A stretch of 64,000 nucleotides of DNA from Salminus brasiliensis (taxonomy: Eukaryota; Chordata; Actinopteri; Characiformes; Bryconidae): NCBI RefSeq assembly GCF_030463535.1, contig NC_132893.1:17716027-17780026 (forward strand), in the 5' to 3' direction. The notes under the pieces are model-generated. The model made no database searches, was not told the DNA's origin, and saw nothing but the letters and a program-made list of their open reading frames with translations. The first letter of the stretch is position 1; every line of letters begins with the position of its first letter. A program made the position numbers and the translations under genes. Positions 51,552 through 63,301 of the stretch are shown piece after piece.

Positions 51552-53879
51552 AAGAATAGTCCCACCAGTTTGTACAGGAGTCCCTGTAGTTACTGAGTGA
51601 TACATCTTGTGTGTAATAAGCCTTTCTGTTTTAAGAGGTTAAATAACCTACTTAATGATGTTTTTACTTAGTATGCTCCGTAATGTCATAGATGGGAAAT
51701 CTCATTAAAAAAAGAGACAATATGAGCCAGAACATCCTGAGGGGGATCTCAGCTGGAGAAAACAGAAGAGAGAGCTGATATTGCCCCTGGCGATAAGATG
51801 CTCTGTTCAGACATGTGGGAAAAATAACTTATTAAAAAGCCTAACGTATTGTAATCCAAACATGTTGCAGGTGTGTGTGTTCTCATATGCCATATTTGGA
51901 TATAATATTGTAGTTTGTTTTTTACACTGCAGGGTTTTAAACAGAGCTCTTTGGGTGCTGCAGTTTTGGCCTGGAAGTGATGTTGTATTTCTAAGAATGT
52001 TTTAGGGTTGTTTTCTGTAGTTTTTGATGTGTTTAAATTATGTTGAAATCAGGACTGGGTGTTCTGCACAGATTATTATTTGTTAGCCTGTTATCACTGG
52101 TTATAACTGTTATGTTAAACAACCAACAAAATGATCCTTTCACTATGTATAATCCAGAAGTATATATACTTGATATATAAATGCTTTTTCACTGAAATAA
52201 ATATTATTCCCAATATTGGGGAATATTGGGAATATTCCCAGGTAGAGGTCTCTATTTAAGTAAATGAATGCATTTTATAATTCTTGTTTGAATTTCAATT
52301 TTTTTGACAACTTCCGGTTAAACCATTAACATGGGCATGCGCTAGTACTAATGAGCTAACATTAGGGCTATAGCAATATTGCAATATATGCAAATTACAC
52401 CTGAGATTTACTGTATTTGCATGTGCTTTAATTGTTTTGGTGATATGAGCCCTTTAATCAGGCAAATCAAAACAAATTCATGTAAAAGTTTTGTAATTTC
52501 TTCATTTTAAATGTTATTGCTTCATTATAGAAACAGCAAAGTCTACAGAACTGTAGTTCTTATTACATTCATGAACAGAAGCTAAATGCTATTCTTTTAG
52601 TTTTTTGAGTACTTGAGCCTAATAAAGAAATGCAAACGTTCAGGCCAGGAGGTCTCACTAACCGAACAGAATGATGACGTCTGATGGAAAAAAGAAGGTA
52701 AAAAATGAAATGATATTGATTAAATTGGAACTTGGTAAAGACAGATTTGCTTCCTCACTATTCTGCTTGAGTAGAAGTAGCCTATAAGTATCATCATTTG
52801 AAAATACTAATCTGGGAAAAATGCAAATTCACCAATATTCTTCAAAAACTACATTACATGAAGACTACCGTTACTTATTTAAGAGTCCTGTTGGACAAAC
52901 AGTTTAAGAATATCACTGTGTTTTAAAGTATGAGTGCCGACTTCTGTAATTACTGTCAATTCCACAGATTGTCTGTAAATAAACAGGAAGCTCCACTGCC
53001 TCCCTCCCCATCTGTATGTCTGTCTGTCTGTCTGTCAGGGACTGAAGTTTGGATTTAGCTAAGTTGTGTCAATGCTAATGTTATTTGGATTCATTTGTAC
53101 AGTAACTCCTCTGCCTACTGTAAACCAGAGTGTAAATCACTGTTATTAACTTGGTTTTATTGTTATCGATGCTCAAAGTCTCTCAAATTCAGTCAGGACG
53201 CTGGCAGGTTAATCTTAGACACTGGAACTGGTGGGTCTATCTTCAGTTAGAGAACTGTACAAATCATCTGGATGTATTGCTTTTGTTTTATAGGCTGATG
53301 CCCAGTGTGTTTTCAGTAATAATCTTAATAATCTACTAAACACTTAACTTGTTTATACAACTCTATCTAGGAGAAGTAGGATTTAACAACCCTCGAGTTC
53401 TCCACAGTAAGAGAAGCATAGCACCACCTGCTGGTAAAGCACATTTACTATTAGAAAACTGGGATACAGCACTGAGCAACGTGAGACCTACAAGAAAAGC
53501 ACCTATGAGCCTGCTTATTTCGCAGGCAGGCAGATGCTCATTAACATATAAATAGAAATAAATTTACTACAATAAATACAGATTATTGAGCAAACCACAA
53601 CATTATTGGGCTTTTAAATGAGTTTACTAAAAACAAACATATCAAACAATTGATTTCATTTAATAGATAATTGATTAAACTGGGTATTGGATAGTGCCAA
53701 ATAGTGATAAATATTGGGCCCCAGTAATAGCTCTGAAACTGGTTAGGTTAACAAACTTACACACAAAATCACACTGTATTGTTTATTTATTTATTGCACT
53801 TATTTTCTAATGTTTTTTTTAAATTATTTTAACAAATAAGCCTTCCAAGCTAACAGCACTGTGCAACTATAAATGTGGG

Positions 53880-53880
53880 T

Positions 53881-53911
<31 letters not shown>
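53880..53911. repeat. (TTTA)n microsatellite
   Basis: About eight TTTA units. Confidence 0.9.
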
Positions 53912-54185
53912 GATATGCAACATACTATATGTATGGGCCTTGAGTTTCATTTCTCAGAAATGCATATTATGCATTTTATGCATAATTTAATAAAATCTAA
54001 ACAAAAAAGGACCTAAACATTTTTTATCTACCTGCTGTATTGGTAAGCTTCATTGGTAAAAATCATATATTTTTAAATCAGTATTACTTAGTTAGAGGCA
54101 GGAGAGACAGCACAGGAAGAAGACCCACAACAGTATTCCCACTTTAATACAAAAAAAAAAAACTAAAAAAAGAGTTTAGTGATCA

Positions 54186-54191
54186 TTTATT
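54186..54191 (-). terminator. candidate poly(A) signal of hhla2
   Basis: TTTATT on the plus strand is AATAAA on the transcribed strand, about 540 bp past the stop at 54730. It is the first canonical signal I saw downstream of the stop. Use is not proven. Confidence 0.35.
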
Positions 54192-54729
54192 TCAACATCT
54201 GGATAAAATAATAACTTTTTACATTATGTAGATGGATAACGTCTGATAACATTGCTGCTGTAATAAAACCTTGGGAGAAGGAAAAACAATCTTAGCTTTT
54301 AATGGAAGTTGTGTGTTTTTCTAAGCAACAGTTGACCATTGCTGTCAGATTAAGACAATCTACCACACTGTAAAGGGTAAACAGAGATTTTAAATGATGC
54401 TGTAAATGTAAAGAATACAAGGTATTTGCATAACTGCACTTAAATCAGACTAAACCCCTCATAGTTTAACACAGTATTAATGATTTATAGTTTTAGTATT
54501 AGAGTCTTCTTTGTCTTCATATATTTTTGGAGGAAAGTCAGTGTGTACAACTAACTGTTTATAAATATACTTTGAACTTCAAACTCAATGTTGAAAACTT
54601 GAGTGTTAATTACATTTATATGTCGCTGACCATGACAGACATGATCATTCATAAATGAAATGATTCATTTTATAATTGGTACTCAGAAGCATAAGCCCCA
54701 TAAACATTCTTATGAAAAGCCCTGGATGA

Positions 54730-55157
54730 TCACCTAAACCCATTAATCTGTGGTGACGGTTCTGTGGATAAGCTGATCTCATTAACATACACTCTCTCAG
54801 AGACTCGGAACTCTCCATCTTGGTCAGTTCCCTCACCTGTAGCTAAACCAGGTTCAAATCTGTCTCCTCCTGGGTCCTCAGTTGTCACGGTTGCTCCAGG
54901 TGTGTGTGGCCTTGAGGTTGCACCTGTCGGCGAGGCATTTTGGATCACTGGCATTCCATGGGTTGAGACATCTACACACACATTTAACACAATGCTATCT
55001 GTAGGTGATGAAGGTGATGGACCTCGGGGGGCTTCCGACGCTGGTTTGTGAAAGTTTGGTGCAGCAGTGTCTGTTGCCATGTTGGTTGCTGAGTCCATTG
55101 GGCCCAGACCGTTATGTCTCTGCTCATCTGGGGCTTGTCGGTCGAGCATTGGAGTAT
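54730..55157 (-). CDS. hhla2: hhla2 last exon: long cytoplasmic tail
   Basis: Acceptor CTTCCCCACAG precedes 55157; stop TGA at 54730-54732. The 141 residues (about 389-530) read DTPMLDRQAPDEQRHNGLGP and end EISLSTEPSPQINGFR. Composition is Pro/Thr/Ser/Asp/Glu rich with no known fold. The one tyrosine, at about 512 in ERVYVNEISL, makes a YVNE motif of the Grb2-SH2 (pYxNx) type. It is not a classic ITIM, because position -2 is Arg and +3 is Glu. The open frame over 420 bp and the phase match support a real exon. Confidence 0.8.
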
Positions 55158-58100
55158 CTGTGGGGAAGAAAGGTTTTTCTAACTAGGAGATTCAAAATGT
55201 CTCATGAACTTGACTTGTACTGCAATTTACTCACACACTAGTTTACACACATTTAACAGGCCGTAAGCCAAATCTGTGTGCAAGGGGGTGCTGTTAGCAT
55301 TCAAGCCAAATCTGAAACTGACATTTGCTCACATCTAATGAATGCAGGGATGTCTGTAGAGACAACTGACGTGGATAAGAAGTCTATGAAGTTAATGGCC
55401 AGTGTAAAAATCTAAATAAAGGCTGCATTCAGTGTTACAACAGCAATCTTGACTCCTGGACACGCACTATGAGAGAAGAGATCCATATCAATCACACTGT
55501 GATTTGGATTTGAAGAAATAATGCTTTATTCTAGCTACCACTCCTGTGGATCCTCCTGTCGTCCTGTTTTCTGACTCCGGAATTAGCGTGCATTTGCTGA
55601 TCACCTGAAAGAGGCATTATTATATGAGGTTATACGAATTGCAAAATGTTTACATTGTTTACCTCATAAAAAAGAACCAAAATTAGCTCAGCTATACAGG
55701 GTTTTGGTATGAAACATGCATACATTAGACTTCACTATAATAAAAAACACAGAGTGACAGCTTTGATTAAACTACCTCTGAATCTCAAGCATCGTGACAG
55801 AGCCACCGATATCGTCAGCACAAATATAAACACGGAGGCAGCAGTTCCCCACCATGACCTTCGACAAATGTTTTCGTCTGCATCTGAAAAATGAAAATCA
55901 TATTTGAACACTGTTTATTTGGCCTTTATGATGTTTCTCGATATTCCTATTAATATAAGATAAGATAAGATAAGATAAGATAGTCCTTTATTAGTCCCGC
56001 AGTGGGGAACTTCCCAGTGTAACAGGAGAAAGGGATAGCAAGACACTCAGTTACAAAAATTTAGATAAATAATTTACACTATATACACAATATAAATAAG
56101 AATCAAAAAAGCAATAACAATATTATTTACAGCAAAAGACTCTTAATTGCACATTAACTGTGCTGCATTATCTTTGTGATAATGCAGCACAGAACTGCGA
56201 ATCAAACATTTTAGTTCACATGTTCGATTTCATTTCATTGCCAGGTCATACGTGGCTCACATACAGAGTTACGAGGCTATGAAGATGGGTCAAGATACTC
56301 ATCTCTGCCTCTTATTGTGTCTAATTGGTGGATTCATCTACTTGGCCTCTCATCTGTAATTTGTGACGGATTTGTGTGTCCATTTGTTTTGGGTGAAACT
56401 GACCAATTCGTCTTTTGCCTGTTGTTTAAATACTATTCATGTATTCTATTACTTTTGTAAACCTAAGACTCGAATGTGTAAACCCATTTCAACTGCAAAA
56501 CCAATTCATCCAATGAGTAAAGGCATGTTTTCACAATAAATATGAAGAATTCGAACCTCTTCAATTTTTCAGGTTTTGGGTCAGAGTATCTCACGATGAT
56601 CTAAGTCAGATTTTTGCTATAAAACATTATCTTATATGCAAGCCTTTAAAGGTCATTTTGAACTAGAGTCCATATGCTCCCTTTTAAATGAAAGCCATCT
56701 AATATGCATGAATAGCTGTACTATAAAGTTTACCTGTCACACGAACTGTTACATTGACATGGGTTTGGACCTGGTGCTTTATCTGGAAGCTGGAGAAGGT
56801 GCAGGTGTAGACTCCGGTGTGGCCCAAGCTGTCAGGGCTGAGAAGGGTGAGGGACCCGTTACCCATGTGCGCCTGTTCTATGTCCAGCTCAGCCTTATTC
56901 TCCCACGAGTTAGAGATCCTCCTGGTCCGACTGTCATAGGTGAAGATGATGACGGGATCATTGGTTCTGATGAAGGTCCAGGTGAGGGTGAAGTTGTGGC
57001 GAGGCTGCGGCACCATGCAGGGGATGAGCAGTGTGGATCCCTCCTCCCCAAATAACTCATCTAAGAAAAAAGAACACATTCATGATCCATTTAGACTTGC
57101 AGTTATTTAAGAAGAGAAGTTAGGTGAACATTTGATCGGATTCCTCCTTTATCCCAAGACTTGTTTGGTCCAAAGTCTGCTTCTTTGGTTTTGCACTGGA
57201 GCTGTGAGGCTAATGTGGCAAGCAAATAATGAACCTCATCAATTAGCATATCACTGTTGTCACTGTTGCAGTGATCAGTATGTCAGCATGTCTCTCTTTA
57301 CGACTGCAGTACTTCTGAAAGTGTTACTGGTAGAAATCAATCAAGCAAAATCCACATTAATGAGCTAATGCATATTAGTGACTGACTAGTTTGGCACCTG
57401 TTTGGGTGTGAAAATGGAACAAAAATCTGAGAATCAGAGTCATGAGCTCTAATAAAAGAAGGCAAAGTAGTGCTTGGTAAAATCCCCAAGTGCTCAAGTA
57501 ATCTGTAATCACTCAGGCTCTAAGCTTTCAAATGAGACTGAACTTTAGCTGGATCAGATTTGTATAATTCTCTCCAGCATCCCACAAATCAGCAGCCATA
57601 AAATAGCAAAAATAAGGCAAATAAAAATGTAGTGTTTTTACACCTAATTTGAGCTCATTTCTACACACTAGGTAAAAAATAAAGCTCATCGTGCTTCACA
57701 ACAGTAAACCCACTCAACTCACATCGGCTTCTTATCAGGAAATTACCATCAGGTTAGTCTAGGTGGTATTTTTTTAGGGGCTTTTGTGTGGATTAATAAT
57801 GCCACATGCAAATGAGGGAGTAGTGTGGTTGCACCACATCTCACACAAACAGGAAACCGGGCTGGTTATCCTCATTTGGGAATGAGGAAATGTGTCAACA
57901 TCATGCTACTAACATGATGCTAAATCTGGACTTTGCATGGATTTTGCTGCATTTCCGTCTATAATACCTTGCCGTTTCACTGATGCTGTCCACACTTGGC
58001 TCCCATCAGCAGAAACCACTGAGCAGAAGTAGGCGTGTTGAGAGATGTTACCCAGGACGCTGACGGTGCTCTCAATGGTGAACAGGCCTTTGGAGTCGGG

Positions 58101-61100
58101 TGTGTTGCGGGTGTAGTTGTGGAGGCTGCCTGAGTCAGTGGGTGGCTCTGTGGACCAGAACAGGTGAGGTGCTGGGTAGATGTTCTGGGCCAAACAGGTG
58201 GCCTTGTCTTCTGTCAGCTCAATCTTTACCAGCTGGATCAGTGCTGTAATAAGGAATGTTGTACTGAGTTGGCTTTATATGTTAGGTGCTGTTAGGCTAT
58301 AAAGCAGTAAAATATGCAGATGAATAACAGTAGGTAATTTTTGCCAGGAAACACAACAGTATTCGGAGGCAGGAAGGCACTCAGTCATGTCTAAATCGAA
58401 GGTTAGTAATCCAGCCTTCTTCTTTATAGAAATGTAGAAAAATGCTAATGGCTAACGCTAACAGAGCAAAACACTAATTTCTAGCGTGAGGTGTTGATAC
58501 CTTGCCTTTGTGATTTGGTCATAGAGGCCCTCATCCCTACATTGCTGTCTAAAGCAATGACTTGTGAGACCATGTGAGTGGCAAGGCATCAAGTCAGCTA
58601 GATTCAATTTCAGACACAGCCCAAGTACTCTATTCTAAAATCTGATTGGTTGAGTCATTTACATTTACATTTACACGTTTGACAATAAAGATGTACGCCA
58701 CATGAAGATTTTGTCGCAGGTAAGGAATCGCTCTTATGCATGACCCCCTTACCTGTGGTAAATTCAACACACAGCCTCAAGTGGCATTAATTGTAGAAAA
58801 CAACAAGGAAAAAATTAATTTAAGCTATTATTTAAGTATTTCATCATAAATTGTAGTTTGTTTAGGGTAGGGTATTGTGACCAAACTACTATAAACTAAA
58901 GGCCAAGACCTTTACGTCATTGTATACAGCAATTTTTTTTTTTTTCATTTTTAAGAACCAAAACCATTTTCTGGTCAACGCTTACATGTCAGCAAACTAA
59001 CCTTTTACACCAAGGTTCACAAAAGTCTCCTGGTTGCCTTTCCTGGTGCTGGTGTAGCATTTGTAGCGCCCTCTGTCCTGTACCTTCACCTTGCGTAGGA
59101 CTAGAGATGCATTGCCCTGAGCGATCTGGGAGTTGAACAGGCATGTCCGTCCACTGAAGTGTTTGTTCTGGAGGCCGAACTGGTCTTTGTTGTAGTAGTA
59201 ACTGTGCACTGGGATCTGTTGTTTGTACCAGTGGATGACTACCGCACCCGTGGGCCTGAAGCTGCAGGGCAGGATGCAGTCCTCGTGGAACAGGCAAGTC
59301 ACCTGAGCGTCTAAAGGGACGGGAAAGCATAGGTAAGATGACAGTTCTGAACTGTGTCATGCAGAGCTACACATTGTGTCTGAGAAGATTAATTGGGGGG
59401 GGGGGCAAATATGATATAGCATGATATAGCATACATACAGCTACACGTCTGTCAAAATGGGTGAACGAAGTATGCCTACTAATACAGTTATCAGGCTGGC
59501 ATGATATTCAAGGCTTTACATGCCAATATTTCAAAATGTAATAATAGTGAATGAATGAATTAATTAATAATAATAATAATAATAATGATGATATCATCTC
59601 ATTATACATATTTAGTGTATAGAATACATTTTATTGTCTGTTGTCTGTGCCCAGTTTATGTTTTCCATTGTGTCCATTCTTAGTCTGATCTGAATATTAC
59701 TAAAAATTATTTCAGTTACATATGTATGATGCATTTTTTTATTTTTATATATCTTAATGTTAAGCATTGGTTGACAGGGATCCTATCTTTGTATTTCCAT
59801 AGACAAGTAAAGATACAAGTACAGTAAAGTCATGTTTGAACAGACACTTGAAGATGTCCTACAATGGAAAAGGTACTTCCTTTGGAATAGTTGATAATAA
59901 GAGTTTAATACATGAAAGTGACAAACTGTGAACCTCAAATATGATCCAGCATAACTAAAACAGGGCAGGGCAAACCTAAAACTTTTACCTCTTGCCTAAT
60001 TTTATTTATGCCCCCAACATTTGCATATACCCAGCCCACTAGAAAAAGGCTTTAGACCCCAAAGCTGCATTGCTGTAAAATAAAAAGGGTTGCTAACAGT
60101 TAGTCCCCTAACAAAGGTCTTCCCCAATATCAGCTGCTTCCGCGTATTGCGCATTTCAGCTCTCTCTCTTTTTGCCAGTTGCTTGGATGAAATAAAAAAA
60201 ATGTGAGCCCCCGCCTTAGAGATGCATTTAAAACATTATTCTTGTAAAAAAAATCACATCTGAAAACAAGTTGTAATCTAGCACATCCACAGCAGAAATG
60301 CGCAATACACGGAAATGTCCAATATTGGAGGCGGCCGTTGTTAGGGGACTAACTGCTAGCTAACTACAAACTTGATGGTTAAGAACTCTAAAGCCGGGGA
60401 AGCAATAGGTATCCACGCTAGGCTAAAGATAGCACATCTAACTATAATCTCTTCAGCTGCAGCAACGGCATTCAGTAAGATGTGAGAATAATTACAAAAC
60501 AAATATAGCTACGATGCTACACCATGGTCAGGGTGGGGGGTAGTAACAGAGTACATGTAGCACTAACAAATAAAAAAAAAACATCTCTTACAGCAAAAAA
60601 GTGAGTAATTAGATTACAGGTACTATAATTTTAACAGTTTACTTACAAGAAGGATTACACTACATCTTAAAAAGGGTTCACTGCTCTTATAGTGTATGTT
60701 TTTACACTATAAGAGCAGTGTTATTGAGATGCAGCTGTAGGTGAGGTTCATCATGACTTTTTCTTTCTTTTTGCTGTATAAAACGCCTACACTAATGGAA
60801 ATTTCCTAAGCACTGCCCTCCAGCCTTCCTACATTTGAAGGTAAGAAAAACGAGCTAAGCACTGCTGTGTGATAACCTGACTGCTTAACGCTGTGTTAGC
60901 TGAATCGTATATATCCTCACTGCCATAATGAAACCTTCTCTACTTGAAGTTTTTTTTAGTTTCTTACATAATCTAAAAAAGCCAGCAGCCCTTTACATTA
61001 CCCTGCTCGATAAACCAGCATACATATTTCAGGGGTGACTTGAGTTATAAATGCCAGATCCATGTTTCCTATTTGTTTTTGGCACATGATGCTCACGGTA

Positions 61101-63301
61101 AACATCAGAAACAGCCATGGAACCCCTCAAATTTATCGTGTGTAATTTCATGCACAAGATAAATCCACCAAATGTGCGCCATTTGCCATACTCTAAATAT
61201 TGTAATATTTAATTATATTTATTGTATATATATAGCTAATTTATCTTCTAGTTGTAATTGAATGTCTTGCTATCCCTTTGCTGCTATGACACTGTGAATG
61301 TAACAGTCTAAATGCAAATATCTGAACTGTTTTATGTCCTCATGCCAGCTTTTCAGAATAATTGCATTGGTGCAAAATGAAGACACACTAGTGAGGGACA
61401 TAGGAAATATCCCAAGCCATGCCACTTTGCCATCAGTGCCCGAAATCTAAGAGAGCACTCATCTCTCCAATCATCACTCTTAAGCGATGTTGCTGTCAAC
61501 AGACATTAGCTGGTGTGGTGGAGCTGGCAATCCGGCAATTTCCTCTGAACATGTCGGGCAATGGCGGTGGCAGTTAAAAAAAAAACAGGCGGTGGCTGGA
61601 TTTATATGTATTGGAGGAGAGATGTTAAGTCCTTACCCTCCTAGTGTTGAGAGGCTAGTTAGTGCTAGGGGGTGCAACAAACGGGTTAAGATCATGTTTG
61701 AATGAATGGTTGTCACAAGCACATATGAGTGCACATGGGCATCTTGCCAGGGTTGGCCTGGGGTGGCGAAAGAAAACAATTTGGGAAGGTGAGATTTGTC
61801 ATGGCATCAGTTATATCATCATGTCCCTGTGTGGGTCAGTTCATGACGTCAGACCGGGCGCCCTGATTCTTGTTTGTGAACACAGCTTAAGTATGTCATA
61901 CTTATTGTTTGCCATTACTGCACTCCCTCACCCTCATCCAGCACCCTGTGTTTCTCCAAAAAGCTTGAGAGACTTTCTCATATAATTCAAACCCATCTGT
62001 TTTGATGTAATCTCCCATAAAGCAAGAACAGATGCCTTTCCTTTTAACCACTGTGAGATAAATTAGGACTTTTTCTAACATGGACTGTTAAGACAAAATG
62101 TTATTTTTTGTAATAATCATCTGATCCTCCTATCCTGAGAATACGTTAGTGATGCATAATATTAGAAAACAAAAATGAACTTCTTCACCTGAGACATTTT
62201 GTAGCATCTGTAAGTATAAGTGGATTTGCAAATACAGTAGAACACCATATTGGCATTCAAAGCAGGTATCAAGCATGTTAGTATTCAAGCAGTGAGGTTT
62301 AGATGGGATGTAGTGTACTGATCTATTTGTGCTGTAAAGGTTTTTAAAGTAGTAATGGTTTAAGGTTGTGAATTTTCGGATTTTTCTAAAATATTTTGTA
62401 TACAAATAAAATAAACTATATGGTAAATTGACAAATATAATATTGGTCAAAAAATATAATTTAAAACTGTATTTGTGAAATATTATTAATAACTCTTTTT
62501 TTTAACTACCTAATGTCAGATGCATGCTTTTTTTTTTTGTTTGTTTTGGACAGTAATGATTTATTTTTCAGGATATAAATGACAAAACAAAAAGCATGTG
62601 TCAGTACATTTCTGCTCAATAATGATAAGGATATCAGCTATTTATTTATTCTTTCTATCCTGTTTACGGCAAGTAATAGAAGCACAAATATAAGTTGAAA
62701 TGGTCATGGCCAGCATTTCACTGGCAAAAGAAAACTAGGAAGAAAAGGGGTCCGTGTTCAAGGCCTCTATGCTAAATTATAAAATGACAAGGTGTGTAGT
62801 GACAGCAGGCAGAACCTAGTTTCCCCCTTTTTGTTCAACAAGCTCAGCTTAACTGCCCAAGTCTGATCACCTATTCAATTTCCCTCCGGAGCAGACAAGG
62901 ATAAATGAGTAACAGGGTGTGATTGTGTCCTCACACCTAGGGCATTAATCTGAGACTAATGGAGTTTCCTACAACACTTGCTCCACTGAGCCATGACTCC
63001 GTATCACTCACCGTGTCCCAAAAATTCTAGCTGTGGAAAGCTCATATTGAAAGAATGATGGGACCTTACATTTTTTACAAGATATGACATGTTCCAAATG
63101 TTCCACTTTTGTGAATGTTCAAGCTGAAGTAGAAACCCAGCTACTATTGCTGTTGAGGAACTTTGACTTTGAAGGTGTCCAAGCACCAAAAGTCCTGGAA
63201 CCCTTTTGAGTAAACAACTTACCTTTTGGTGGATGTGTTATAGATAAGCAGGTCCTCAGAAAGATCAGCAGAAAAGCAGCAGGTGTCTTTGCAAGCATCA
63301 T
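54730..63301 (-). CDS. hhla2: hhla2 (B7-H7), spliced coding region, 7 exons
   Basis: This is a B7-family membrane protein of the HHLA2 type. HHLA2 on antigen-presenting cells and epithelia binds TMIGD2 (activating) and KIR3DL3 (inhibitory) in mammals; fish receptors are unknown. Seven exons join in frame into about 530 residues, longer than the 414 of human HHLA2, mainly because of the tail. Order: signal peptide 1-25, IgV 28-129, IgC 131-221, IgV 223-330, transmembrane helix about 341-358, cytoplasmic tail to 530. The IgV-IgC-IgV order and the first-domain string VVIHWYKQQIPVHSYYYNKD separate it from CD80, CD86, PD-L1 and B7-H3, which have other domain orders. All six introns are phase 1, the usual pattern for Ig-domain genes. 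Confidence 0.9.
55539..55604 (-). CDS. hhla2: hhla2 short cytoplasmic exon
   Basis: Acceptor CCTCTTTCAG precedes 55604. It encodes GDQQMHANSGVRKQDDRRIH and RS (about residues 367-388). The donor used to reach the next exon would be AGTG|GTAGCT, which is weak. If it is not used, the frame stops three codons later at TAG (55531-55533), giving a protein of about 390 residues with a short tail. Being phase 1 at both ends, the exon can also be skipped without a frameshift. Confidence 0.65.
55776..55883 (-). CDS. hhla2: hhla2 transmembrane exon
   Basis: Acceptor TCATTTTTCAG precedes 55883; donor TTCAGAG|GTAGTT follows 55776. It encodes DADENICRRSWWGTAASVFI and then FVLTISVALSRCLRFR (about residues 331-366). 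The run WWGTAASVFIFVLTISVAL is a single-pass membrane helix followed by basic residues, as expected for a type I protein. Confidence 0.88.
55884..56733. other. hhla2 intron with a retroelement-tail-like repeat
   Basis: At about 55956-56200 a (ATAAG)n tract is followed by TCCTTTATTAGTCCCGCAG and TGGGGAACTT, a sequence typical of the 3' end of fish non-LTR retrotransposons (CR1/Rex-like). A perfect 14-bp foldback lies at 56159-56191. No exon. Confidence 0.55.
55956..56200. mobile_element. non-LTR-retroelement-tail-like repeat
   Basis: ATAAG pentamers (55956-55981), then TTATTAGTCCCGCAGTGGGG, resemble the short terminal repeats of teleost CR1/L2/Rex LINEs. No reverse transcriptase fragment was seen, so this is at most a 5'-truncated copy. 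The foldback TGTGCTGCATTATC at 56159-56172 with 56178-56191 may be part of it. Confidence 0.45.
56734..57060 (-). CDS. hhla2: hhla2 second IgV domain
   Basis: Acceptor TTTTTTCTTAG precedes 57060; donor GTGACAG|GTAAAC follows 56734. It encodes about residues 222-330. DELFGEEGSTLLIPCMVPQP opens with the B-strand Cys at 236; Trp 249 lies in FTLTWTFIR. HTGVYTC ends at the F-strand Cys 308, and the usual D of DxGxYxC is His. Sequons at NFT, NGS and NVT suggest N-glycosylation. Confidence 0.92.
57061..57967. other. hhla2 intron, nothing recognised
   Basis: AT-rich intron without repeats that I recognise. Confidence 0.5.
57968..58243 (-). CDS. hhla2: hhla2 IgC domain
   Basis: Acceptor CCTTATTACAG precedes 58243; donor CGGCAAG|GTATTA follows 57968. 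It encodes about residues 130-221. ALIQLVKIELTEDKATCLAQ has the B-strand Cys at 146, NIYPAPHLFWSTEPP the core Trp 159, and HAYFCSVVSADGSQVW the F-strand Cys 203. The C-x-A-x-x-(I/V)YPxP-x-(I/L)-x-W arrangement is the C1/C2-type pattern of the B7 membrane-near domain. Confidence 0.92.
58244..59001. other. hhla2 intron, nothing recognised
   Basis: AT-rich intron. A poly(T) run lies at about 58927-58940. Confidence 0.5.
59002..59310 (-). CDS. hhla2: hhla2 first IgV domain
   Basis: Acceptor GTCCCTTTAG precedes 59310; donor GTAAAAG|GTTAGT follows 59002. It encodes about residues 27-129. DAQVTCLFHEDCILPCSFRP holds three Cys (32, 38, 42), followed by GAVVIHWYKQQIPVHSYYYN with the core Trp 54, Cys 83 in GRTCLF, and DRGRYKCYTS with the F-strand Cys 111. 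The GNASL(V/F) and VIHW..Q....VHSYY strings match human HHLA2 domain 1. As I recall the human protein, it has Ser where the fish has Cys 42, so the fish domain keeps the canonical disulfide and has extra cysteines. Confidence 0.93.
60091..60360. mobile_element. MITE-like foldback element
   Basis: TGCTAACAGTTAGTCCCCTA at 60091 and the adjacent CGCGTATTGCGCATTTCAGC (60141-60160) come back inverted as CAGAAATGCGCAATACACGG and TTAGGGGACTAACTGCTAGC (to 60360). The arms are about 70 bp with mismatches and the interior about 130 bp with no coding capacity. This is the form of a non-autonomous DNA transposon. Confidence 0.7.
60679..60720. repeat. perfect hairpin, 18-bp arms
   Basis: CACTGCTCTTATAGTGTA at 60679-60696 is exactly complementary to 60703-60720, with a TGTTTT loop. 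It is short and perfect; it could be the centre of a palindromic element. Confidence 0.9.
61480..61680 (-). mobile_element. dispersed repeat (CCCCTAGCACTAGC family), inverted copy
   Basis: The minus strand reads CACCCCCTAGCACTAACTAG, CAACACTAGGAGGGTAAGGA and GCCCGACATGTTCAGAGG, in the order of the copies at 31150 and 40870. Confidence 0.6.
63223..63301 (-). CDS. hhla2: hhla2 first coding exon: signal peptide
   Basis: Start ATG is at 63301 (MMLAKTPAAFLLIFLRTCLS and on to ITHPPK); a second in-frame ATG follows immediately at 63298. Donor CCAAAAG|GTAAGT follows 63223. AAFLLIFLRTCLS is a typical hydrophobic signal core, with cleavage likely near residues 20-23. The last base G splits the first codon of the Ig exon, as in other B7 genes. 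Confidence 0.85.

Larger units (their letters stand above)
38500..54180. other. intergenic region between hhla2 and phldb2
   Basis: No supported gene in 15.7 kb. It carries GT and CA microsatellites, two Tc1-like relics, a large TTAGGG-like array interrupted by another repeat, a duplicated segment and a TTTA tract, all listed. Open frames here come from repeats or are short. Confidence 0.6.
59311..63222. other. hhla2 first intron
   Basis: About 3.9 kb with no exon recognised. It contains a foldback element at 60091-60360, a perfect hairpin at 60679-60720, an inverted copy of a dispersed repeat at about 61480-61680, and a (TAA)n tract near 59565-59585. Confidence 0.55.

Noticed and set aside
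53151..53555. Two adjacent plus-strand frames of 62 and 68 codons
   Set aside because: No conserved motif, no splice signals in matching phase and no promoter; judged chance.
59002..59360. Overlapping minus-strand frame of 123 codons across the first Ig exon
   Set aside because: It is a shadow in another frame; the Ig-domain frame has the conserved Cys, Trp and splice phases.
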